This document shows positions 55,629 to 64,000 of a DNA stretch of 64,000 bases, piece after piece. How positions within the stretch are numbered: the stretch's first letter is position 1; every line of letters starts with the position of its first letter. The notes under the pieces are model-generated. The model saw only the letters and a program-made list of their open reading frames with translations, did no database searches and had not been told where the DNA came from. Origin of the DNA: Coprinellus micaceus (taxonomy: Eukaryota; Basidiomycota; Agaricomycetes; Agaricales; Psathyrellaceae); assembly GCA_951394405.1 (NCBI GenBank), contig OX596341.1, forward strand, positions 1,240,001 through 1,304,000, in the 5' to 3' direction. A program made the position numbers and the translations under genes.

Positions 55629-56500
55629 AATGCCCGGGATCGTCCAGGGAGAAGCTGCGAAAGGCGAGCAACAGCGCTCGTGAAGGTGAATATCACTCTG
55701 CTTCGAGGGCCCCACAAGGCGGGTAAAATATCTGCTCCTGTGGCACCGCCTCAGCAGTAACTCAACACAAGCATGCGTCGTTGTTTGCCTTCTTGTCGCC
55801 GCGTGTCCATCACCACGAAGCGGAAAGGGGTGAACAGCCCTGATTTCCTCTGGCTGGGTAGCCGGATACACTGGCGTTTCAGTGGACAGCCCGTGAGGTC
55901 GAAGGTTGATACAGGCGCCAGCCTGTTCGAATTGCGGGTTGCGGACGCTGTAGTACAAGCGTACACCTGCGGACAGGCGGACATGTTAGCGCCGTAGTAT
56001 ACAGGAGCATGGGAGCGGTGGAGCTGTGAGGGCGTGTGTGGATGCGCGCAAAAACGAGGCAGGAGGAGTGTCGTTCAATGAGAGGCAGCGAGGTTCAGGG
56101 CGACATTCACTGTTCCCAACGTCCCAAGTTCGGAATCGCAATGTTTGAACGTGGCGCGATAGACTGTGTAAGGGGCACACCTAAAGCACAGTCGACCTGC
56201 AATGCATCTGAGAAAGTGGAAAATATACCGAAGTATGACGAGTGGGGAGAAGAGGCCAATAGAACTCACCCCTTCCGCGTCGCCAGGACGAGGTTGAAAA
56301 ATGAGCTTGGCGGGCTTTGACCCAGGGGGCCTGGTGTGACGGTTCCACTGGCGCCGTTCATGTTCTCTCTCAGTCTGTGGTGCAAGTAGATATGACAAGG
56401 GCCTGTGCGCCGCCAACTCCTGATTGGGAAGTTCCCGCCAGAAAGCGGGCCGGGAGCCCAAGATCGTTGCACTCAAACACTGATCAATACGTGACTCATC
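55629..56500. other. Intergenic, no gene seen
   Basis: Minus-strand open frames upstream of G2 (55958-55629) are continuous with its first exon but lack conserved sequence, so I treat them as leader. Nothing else recognised up to the DUF6533 relic. Confidence 0.4.
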
Positions 56501-56989
56501 GAATTGAGTTCAATTTTTGAATTCGGATGTTCAATGGCCTGCTCTAGCACCCTCTCAATCCCCTCGTGCATGATTGGGGTCCCTGGGCTCCATCGCCCGG
56601 CACTCCTCTCCTTGTCATATGCCTATCATCGTAGCTTGAACGTACCGCGTCTCGCCAGGGTTCGTGCTGGTTTCCGGCCAGGGGCATGAATCACTCGGCG
56701 TACAAAGGCATACAAAACTGGTGTCACGACGTATGGCAGCTACAGAAATCCCGCCGTCTCCCAGGGCACTCCGGAAGGGGGCCTTCACTTTTCCCATCTG
56801 TTCCGTCGGGCATCCTTCCCCCCTCTCTCGACTGCCTTTCTGACCCTGGGTACAATACAATCATCTACGTCTTCGCGTCAGTCATCTGCTGAAGCCGCTC
56901 CCTCAACCCACAACTGAGCGGCCTGTCGCTCTGACTTCTACGACAGAACAGACCCTCTAACTGGCGACACTAGCTAGCTATCACCCAAT

Positions 56990-57540
56990 TTTGCGGTCTC
57001 AAGGGTGGGTGACCAGGGTTGAAAGCTCCTCTTCAACTCGCCAGCTGGTGGAGTCTCTGTTGCGATCAGGCGCGCATTCGCCTGGTGGATGAACAGTCCA
57101 CCCGCACCTAGGGTCCTCATCATGCTCTTCTGCCCCCACCCTCCCTCCTTGCACTCCGCCTTCTCCGTCTCGCCCTCGCTTACTCGCCTGGGGACGAACA
57201 CCAATTTATGTACTTTGCACCTCACTGTGTGCGCATCTCATCCTCCTTTTCAGTTCTAATGTATCAGACAAATCTCCTATTCTCCCCCGAATGCAACCAC
57301 CCTCCCAATGTTCCCCCGCATCGCGATCTCGAGGCGGGCGTTCGAAACAATCCCTCCGAGAATCACCTCAGTCACAATACCTACTCTCATACACTTCCGA
57401 GCCTACACGGGGGGTCTCCCAGCATTGGCGGCGCAAAGGATATCCAAATTGGAATTCCGTTGTCGAAAAGGGGCCTGGGGGATACCAGGAGCAGTTCTAC
57501 AGCTCGGTTTCCATGTATCTGCCTCGTGGGGAGCTAAATC
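56990..57540 (+). pseudogene. Relic of a DUF6533-type gene
   Basis: Two blocks match the gene at 49328-51900. About 57057-57126 (GCGATCAGGCGCGCATTC, WW, CCTAGGGTCCTCATCATGCT) corresponds to 51035-51110 but the gtacgt donor is lost. About 57297-57480 (CCTCCCAATGTTCCCCCGCAT, ending near ATTGGAATTCCGTTG) corresponds to the last exon at 51537-51775. The frame is broken and the rest of the gene is not recognisable. Upstream sequence from 56500 may contain further decayed exons. Confidence 0.55.
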
Positions 57541-57646
57541 ATGGAATGCGGATACATTGAGGGACCGATACTACGATACTGCATCGTCTATTGTGTACAC
57601 ATGTATCAAGTCCCCGCTCGTGAGACGCAGATCCAGGAAACACGTA

Positions 57647-59456
57647 TCAAACAGCAAAGCGCTCGAACAGACCAAACAAGCGAGTGAGGAGGGACGCCGT
57701 GAGTGCGTCCCTCTTACGAGGCCGCCTCTGTGTGGTAATGCGAACAGCGGCTAAGACCTTCCCAATGTCTACTGGTTTGCTTTGCTCGAGCTGGGGAAGG
57801 AAGCACTTGAGCATCGACCAGGCGTCTTCATCGGATTTGAATGGGTAAACCTTTGAGCCAGCAGCCTCTAGAGGTGCGAGCTGATTTCCGAACTCGCGGT
57901 GTCGATATTCCGGATTGGCAGAATACTCCCACTTGGTCGTGACGAAGGCCAACTGCTTGAGTACGTCGGGATTTAGATTTTGCTTCAGGGCGACGCCGTC
58001 AACCTTCGCGAAGGAGGGGGAGGGTTCCACACTGATGTCCTGCAGGTAAACAATCCCCGCTTTGCAAGACGGTGCCGGCTTCATCCTGGGTGTCCCAAGT
58101 AAGAATCCTTTCCGACATGTAGTCATCCGAAGTCACGGCGCGGCTCACCATTCCTGAAGCCAGGTTAAAATCCCTTCTAAAACAACGGAGTCCGTCTTTT
58201 TGCTGTCGCAATCATTGAACCCGGGAGTATCCACGAGAAAAACCCGGTAGCTTTTCTTGCAGTTCAACGAGCTTGTAAGGTCCAGCTCGGAGCAGTGGAC
58301 TTCCGTCGTGCATGGAACCAAAGATCCGCTGTCGCCTACTTTCATCCCTTTGCCCCCGCTTTCGCGCAGAAACGCGTTGACGAACTAAGAGTTTGTCAGC
58401 CAGATACGGATGCCATGGGTTTGGAGCAACTCACTGTACTCCTCCCAGCCCCCGTTTGCCCCATGACCCTGCGGAGGCTCGTTATACGCATGCTGTAGAC
58501 AGTGTGTAGCGCCACTTACAGAATCACGATGTCTCCAGGTCCCAGCTTCGGTCGGGGTACTTGCCACATCTCTTGGCCCGCATTACCATCTAGGTTTTCG
58601 AGGATGGTGTGCACGACATCCAATGCGGACCCCCCCTTTCCCGGCACGCCCAACCGCCTCACGATTGCCCCAGCCCGGCCGTCCTTTGGGCCTATGAGGT
58701 CTTTCCAATGCTTCTCCTGCAATTCATCCTCTCTCTTGTCGTAATCGACCCCGGACTTTTGGTGCCATTTAGAGGTTGCCAGGACCGTTCTACTGAGGAC
58801 CGACTCGCTGGAAACTTGCAAGTTTTTGAAGCATTCGATGTTGCGAGCGGCGGTACTCCCTTGCCCATCCACGGCCAAGTCATGGATATACACGATGCCA
58901 TGAACCGGTGCTCTGCCGCGAGGGTATCTGAGAGAACGCGTCAGTTTACGTCGACAACACGGCCGTGACGAAGCATCCTCTTACAGGCTCTTCAACACTG
59001 TACTTAAGCGACGCAAGATGGCTATGTCTGTGTAGTCTGGGTCTGGGTTATCAAAGCCGGGCGTGTCGATTAACACAACTCGGCTTCCCCAGATTGAGGG
59101 GTATTTTTCTGTCTCCTGGTCGACGACCACGAACTCGTAGTCCATGGTACAAGAGCTTAAGGAGGAGCCAACCGCTACGAGACTCTCTTCCTTGCTCCCA
59201 GCGCGTAGGACCTCGTTAATAAACTTCAAATTTCGACCTCAGTCGCGGGTAAACTGTATTGAGGGATGTGGGCGACGCACCGAGCTTTTCCCGGCGCCCA
59301 CGAGACCGAATATACTGATTGGCGGTGAGAGGAGCGATGGGGGAGCAACGGGGAAAGAGAATGTCAGCGCTCTGCACTCGGTATATGACGATGGACCCAC
59401 GGTATGAGGATATCCGTTTGCCGTGGATTAGGTAGGGTCGTACGCGGCCCAGGCAT
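57647..59456 (-). CDS. Tandem AIG1/GIMAP-like GTPase G3 (two G domains, second with Arg P-loop)
   Basis: Seven exons: 59456-59401, 59314-59281, 59223-58985, 58927-58520, 58468-58435, 58384-58149 and 58085-57647, giving 481 aa. Domain 1: P-loop GLVGAGKSS (residues 22-30), FINEVLRAGS, SCTMDYEFVVVD, LIDTPGFDN, GIVYIHDLA, ATSKWH. Domain 2: P-loop GQTGAGRST (249-257, Lys replaced by Arg), FVNAFLRESG, KVGDSGSLVPCTTEV, LVDTPGFND, AGIVYLQDIS, VTTKWE. The two domains are joined by GDIVIL, which is also the N-terminal consensus before a P-loop (compare TDIVI in G4), so the fusion happened at a natural module boundary: exon 4 of domain 1 runs straight into the 34-nt P-loop exon of domain 2. The protein has no membrane segment. 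An intramolecular active/inactive GTPase pair is plausible but unproven. Confidence 0.82.
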
Positions 59457-60384
59457 CCTACGGGTCTTCGAGCTGCTGGTATGTCGACGTCAAGCTATGT
59501 CGGAAAGCCCAGGGCACCTGGGATCTGAACACCTTGAACGTGGGCGTTGGGATGGTGCCTGGCCTGTGCGATTCTTTATTCACAGGCCATGCGGCTTCGT
59601 CGACTCATGAAGTGTGAAACTGGTTCTGGTTAATGGGCAGCTCGATTTGAAGATAGCGCGTGGGGCAGGGGTGATACACGCTGATACAGGCCTGCAAATT
59701 AACTCGATCGCCGCAACGTGAAGGTCACACAAGCATTTTGAGAACAGAACCTGTGCATTGGGTCCTGCGGGCTATGTCAAGTAGTTGGCTGCTGAAAGTT
59801 GAACGAATCTCAGTCTGCCGGTGCAGATGACGCGTTCCCGGGCACGAGCTCCCCGTGTGTACGAACGCGAGGACTGTGCTTCGAACAGACTCGAGGCAGC
59901 GCTAAGTGGGGTTTGAACTTCATATGGGGTTTGCACCGACTTCCCGAGGACGGTGAGGTTCTGGATATCTTGCCTGATGTGATAGTTCAGCCAGTCTCCC
60001 GCGGAACAGTGTGCGCGGGCAGTGTGTGTATCAATGTTGCTCTAGTTTCAGCCCTTGACAACCCTTTCCGTTGACGTGGGGAATCAACAGCAGGAGTCGC
60101 TGCAAGCCATGTAGGAAGGTAGGTTCTGGACGAGTACCCGCCCCCTGGACACGTGGGACAAGCTGCTGCTTCCAATATGTATAACGCCGACCAGAAGCCT
60201 CAAGCGACCCGATCGTGAGAAAGCACGGCGCGATTCATCATCGACTCTCGCGGGCGGATAGTGGACGAACAAAGCATATGGGTCATATTGGGTATACCAG
60301 TCACTGAATACATGTTAGGCCGAGAGAATGTAAGTACAATGCTCGAACATGAGCAAATGGACGAAGCTGGGGCACATCAACTTA
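59457..60384. other. Intergenic between GTPase genes G3 and G4
   Basis: Short frames on both strands, no motif recognised. Contains the promoter of G3 and the 3' flank of G4, both minus. Confidence 0.4.
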
Positions 60385-61561
60385 TCATCGAAACCCGAAG
60401 AAACGCCGAAAGCGTGCGAAAAACGAAGCCTTGTTCTGCTGGATGGCGGCATGCAGCCTGCGCAGGTCATCCTCCTTCTCCCTGATCTTTTCCTCTGCCG
60501 CCTCATCTCCGTCCGCTGCCTGCGCCTCTAACTCTAACATCTCCTGTTGAACGCGTAAAGCGGACTGTAGCTGCTCCCGTAACTCCTCGGCCGCTTTCGT
60601 CTCTGGAATTGACTTCTTCTTCTTGACCATCTCATCCTGGATCTGGAGGACTTCGGCGAGGGTTTTCTCCATGTCCCCCTTAGCAAGCCGCCGGTCCAAC
60701 CGACCGAGAATCCCATGTACTACCGCCCACGCATCATCGCCCTCTGTTCTGTTGGATTCCTCTCGTTTGCGTGGGCCACCCAGCCGCATCACCCTTGCAC
60801 CAAGCTCGCCCTTTGGAGGATGAAGCATTTCCTTCCAGTGAACCTTCTTCAACTCATCTTCCCTGGTCCCAAAGTTACGATCTCCCTGTCGACTCCACTT
60901 GCTCGTGACGAGGACTACCTTGTCGAGAGCCGCATCTCCGCATAGGTGGCTGAACATATCCAGGTTCCTTCGAGCTGTACCGGAAAACCGATCCTGAGAA
61001 ATGTCGTGCAGGTAGATCACTCCTCCGAGGACCATTTTCCGACGGAATCTGGGTGAATCGTGAGTCCCTCTCTACTTCACTCTGCGTGGAAAATTGCACT
61101 TACGACTCTTGTAGCCACCTTGCAATGCGCTTCAATATCTCGAAGTCGGACGCGGTGGTGTCATCGAAGCCCGGGGTGTCGACAATGACGACGCGATACT
61201 GGTCGTTGCCATTAATGGTAAGGACCCTCCCCGGGGTAGCCTGCCCCTCGATGACGACCGACTCCAAGTCGAAAGTGCAGGATGCCAGCTGGTCACCGAC
61301 CTTGACCCGTGGTCGACGATGGCCGATGGCATCGAGCAGGAAGTTGATGAACTTCGGACGGATGTCAGCACCCCCGTTCGAATAAGCATTCCAATGGACA
61401 CTTACGGTACTCTTCCCTGCCCCTGTGGCCCCCATAATGCTACGACGTCCGGTTAGGCATTGTCTAGATGGAAGGATTCCAACTTACGGGATCACAATGT
61501 CTGTCGGGCGGGCGTCCTCCAAGGCAGGGTCAAGAGCAGTGCTAGCCTTGTGCTTCGCCAT
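60385..61561 (-). CDS. AIG1/GIMAP-like GTPase G4 with coiled-coil tail
   Basis: Exons 61561-61488, 61439-61406, 61351-61104 and 61048-60385 give 339 aa. It is the most canonical member: N-terminal DIVIPIMGATGAGKST (P-loop residues 28-36), FINFLLDAIG, KVGDQLASCTFDLES, VIVDTPGFDDTTASD, then GGVIYLHDISQDRFSG and LVTSKWS. This matches the GTPase family greatly expanded in Agaricomycetes. The C-terminal about 100 residues are a charged coiled coil (EELREQLQSALRVQQEMLEL, EKIREKEDDLRRLHAAI) ending in a basic aromatic tail (ARFRRFFGFR) that could contact membranes. Coiled coils are also found in animal GIMAPs. Likely an active GTPase. Confidence 0.88.
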
Positions 61562-62138
61562 GCTTGGTCACTAATGAAAGGATGCGTCCTGGACGGCTAG
61601 CGGTAGAGTTGGTGGGAGGGGGATGTCGTGAAACAGTCGAATATTACAGTAACGAAAAGCTCTACAACGAGGTACCCTCACGCCTTTGGGAGGCGTTTCA
61701 CCAGAGCCCCTGCCTCGTGGTTGCTGCATGCACGCCTTTAATCCGTCCTTTACGCGCATGCACTGAAACGTTTCTTTCATTCGTTTCAATCACATCGATC
61801 AGAATGTCCCCAACCAATGTTCAACCGCCCCATATCTCTGGGCCATGCAATCGAAACTCAGCACCCAAAGTGGGGGAATGGCAGGTGAAGGGAATGGAAT
61901 TCGAACACTCCGACAACGAGGGGGCCACCCGATTCAAACGCCTTCGTTGCCGGACCTTGCTCTGCTTTTGTCCATCTCGCCGCGGCCCCCTGACTCAACC
62001 TCGGCCGAAGGGGTCTTACCGATAAAGACCGGAAAGGTACCCGCCCGTGCAGTGTATGTATTCGCCTTGGTCGTTGTACTTCCCTTCACCCTCCCTGCCC
62101 AGCAACCCGCCGCTAGGGAAGGCACAAGCGTTCAAATA
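61562..62138. promoter_or_regulatory. Divergent intergenic region between GTPase genes G4 and G5
   Basis: The minus-strand gene G4 and plus-strand gene G5 start on either side of this 577-bp region, so both promoters lie here. No TATA box is obvious. A plus-strand frame through 61804-62025 (MSPTNVQPPHISG) is open but not clearly spliced to G5. Confidence 0.4.
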
Positions 62139-63853
62139 ATGGAATTTTACGATTCTGACGTTGTAATCCTGTGAGTTCAAACTTCAGAGACCGTTCCGTG
62201 TGGCGATCCTCCTATGGACTGACCTTCTGTCGCAGTGTTACAGGACAAATCGGATCGGGAAGGAGTACCGTGCGTGGAGGTTGCTGCGTGCCTAACCACA
62301 ACCTAAGTGATCTCCCCTAGTTCATTAACTCCTTGCTCCCTCCTGCAGCGCAGAGGATGGCGGTTGGAATGAGCCTCGCCGCGTGCACTTCTGATATAAC
62401 ATGTTCCATCGTCGATTGGAAGGATCGTCCAAGGTCGTCGGCACCGTGTTGGAATAACCGGCTAGTGCTGGTTGATACCCCAGGGTTTGATAACGAGGAG
62501 AAACGAGACCGTGGCGTCATTGATCAGATTAAATTCTGGCTTCGTAAATCGTGGGTCAAAAGCACCCTTATACTAGGCTTCGATATTCACTCGCAATTTA
62601 CAGCTATCCTGCTGGCAGACCACGGGGAGGTGCGATATACATGCGTGATAGCAAGGCCCCGGCCAGCGACGCTTCCATTCTGTGGGAGAGTAAAGTCTTG
62701 GGTTTCCTAAAGTCAGCCATGCGAGGGGAGTTGTGTTTTGTGGTGACCAAAGCTGAAGAGATTCCCGAGCTGCAAAGGTCGCCGGTAAGGCAGTGGCTGT
62801 CCCGCCGTTGGGGGCGTCAAGTTTCACCTTCGCAGACGGAGATCTATGTAGTTGAAGCCCAAGATCACGTCAAGACGTGCGCTGGTGGGCAGGATGTGAG
62901 TCTCGTGTGCGGCCATAACGTCTGGAAGCCCGTGGAGTACTTGTTCGGTAGATCGGAGATGCAGCTCTTACACGACGACATGGTCCTACTGTGAGTGTAC
63001 TGCGGCCGTCCTTTTCCCCGCTCGAGGGTCATGAACTCAATCTCACAGCGTCACTGGGCTAACCGGTTCTGGGAAGAGTACAGTGAGTGCGTTTCCCTAC
63101 TCTGCCAGAGCAATTCGATATCATCCCCCTAGTTCGTAAATGCTCTCTGGAAAGAGCCTGCTCGTCACCAAATGAAGGTGGGCGAAAGAGATTCGCTCCT
63201 GCCCTGCACCGCGCAGCTCGACTACGCCATAATCGATCTCAAGACCGCCCCGGGCTACAACAAAGACTACCGCCTGGTCTTGGTAGATACTCCAGGGTTC
63301 GGAAACCCCGACAAACCGTTTATGAGCATTCTAGAGGAGATAGTAGCCTGGCTTCGGGAATCGTGCGGCCTCTCCTCACTCTCGAGCACTTATCTAACAG
63401 GGCTGACATTTGGTTTCCAGCTTCCCCGCAGGCAAGTGTCGTGGAGGCATCGTTTACCTCCACGATATAACCTTGGACCGGTTTCAGGCGCCTCCTGAGA
63501 TACAACCTTTAGGGGCGTCCCTTCAATGGGGAAGCCAGGACCTCCATGTCGTTACCACTAAATGGGGGCTCATTGTCAACACGGAGGAGAGGGAGAAATT
63601 AAAGCGGACGGTGAATATGTGCCTCGCACCGATCTCGGACGGCATCGAAGTGCACCACTGCTCAGCAGAAGAAGACAGTGTGGACATCATTAACAGAATT
63701 CTCCCCGAGCTAGAGAAAGGTTCCGGATTCGTGTTTCGCCCTAAGCCCGCCCACAAATCGAGTTTTGAGCCCTCCCGCAGGAGCTATGAGGCGAGCATAT
63801 CCGCCTTGATCAAGTTGATGATTGCCTTGCTCCGCGTGTCAGGCAGTTCGTAA
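62139..63853 (+). CDS. Tandem AIG1/GIMAP-like GTPase G5 (two G domains, first with Arg P-loop)
   Basis: Seven exons: 62139-62170, 62236-62269, 62321-62550, 62604-62990, 63049-63082, 63133-63362 and 63421-63853, giving 459 aa. Domain 1: P-loop GQIGSGRST (14-22, Arg for Lys), FINSLLPPAAQRM, AACTSDITC, VLVDTPGFDN, RGGAIYMRDS, VVTKAEE. Domain 2: P-loop GLTGSGKST (231-239), FVNALWKEP, MKVGERDSLLPCTAQ, VLVDTPGFGN, CRGGIVYLHDIT, VTTKWG. The linker DDMVLLVTG repeats the N-terminal SDVVILVTG. Domain 1 is the more diverged (no G4-type TKW). The order Arg-then-Lys is opposite to G3. It is the only cluster member on the plus strand. The C-terminus (ISALIKLMIALLRVSGSS) is amphipathic or hydrophobic and might touch membranes. 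Confidence 0.82.
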
Positions 63854-64000
63854 CGTTACAACTCACATGTATTGACCCCTTAAGTACTGTGGAGACCACA
63901 CATGTCGGTATGTAATTTGTACCCTCCCTTGTCGGATTGTGGTCCTGGATATCAATGCGTACGATTACGCCCGAGGGAAATGGAATAAGCGCGCAGGAGT

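Noticed and set aside
61804..62025. N-terminal extension of GTPase G5 through MSPTNVQPPHISG
   Set aside because: No convincing splice into the ATG at 62139, and all cluster relatives begin only 10-25 residues before the P-loop exon.
1..64000. CRISPR array, prophage or bacterial operon structure
   Set aside because: The window is eukaryotic with spliceosomal introns; regular repeats found are ankyrin exons and inverted-repeat elements.

Overview
The window looks like a chromosomal segment of a filamentous basidiomycete, most likely an Agaricomycete. Genes are densely packed, most are split by introns of 50-70 bp with GTRNGT-type donors, and one marker is essentially basidiomycete-specific (a DUF6533-type membrane protein). 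For most multi-exon genes I rebuilt exon joins by hand from GT/GC-AG signals and phase; where I give a protein length, the summed exons are divisible by three.

Layout. 1-17 kb: the 3' end of a tyrosinase-like gene, two related but partly broken genes of unknown function, a Lys-rich protein, a BCS1-like AAA+ ATPase, cytosolic leucyl-tRNA synthetase and a Cys-motif protein. 16.8-20 kb: two secreted proteins, a cupredoxin with a Ser-rich tail and a GH28 pectinase whose gene contains a 5-nt microexon and a GC-AG intron. 21.7-41.7 kb: a triplicated block. Each unit carries a large gene encoding a polytopic membrane domain plus ankyrin repeats (copies A and C also carry a P-loop GTPase module), then a diverged spacer, then the mitochondrial F1-ATPase inhibitor gene in reverse. 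The inhibitor gene is intact only in the last unit; the first two are pseudogenes, one of them split by a 784-bp element with terminal inverted repeats. The intact inhibitor gene is head-to-head with the gene for F1Fo subunit h (ATP14). 43.5-48.1 kb: mitochondrial RNA polymerase RPO41. 49.3-52.9 kb: a DUF6533-type membrane protein and a small hydrophilic protein. 53-64 kb: five AIG1/GIMAP-like GTPase genes holding seven G domains, interrupted by a decayed copy of the DUF6533 gene.

Central observation. The two GTPase-rich regions share one gene architecture. All nine G domains place the P-loop on an exon of exactly 34 nt, followed by an exon starting F-[IV]-N. The membrane-ankyrin genes appear to have captured this G-domain module. 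Their ankyrin repeats sit one per exon with symmetrical 1-1 phase, and in copy B eight exon-intron units of about 158 bp are near-identical tandem copies. Three of the seven cluster G domains have Arg in place of the P-loop Lys; in the two tandem-domain proteins one domain keeps Lys and the other has Arg. This looks like a fast-evolving receptor/GTPase family of NLR-like or GIMAP-like design. Any immune or nonself-recognition role is inference only.
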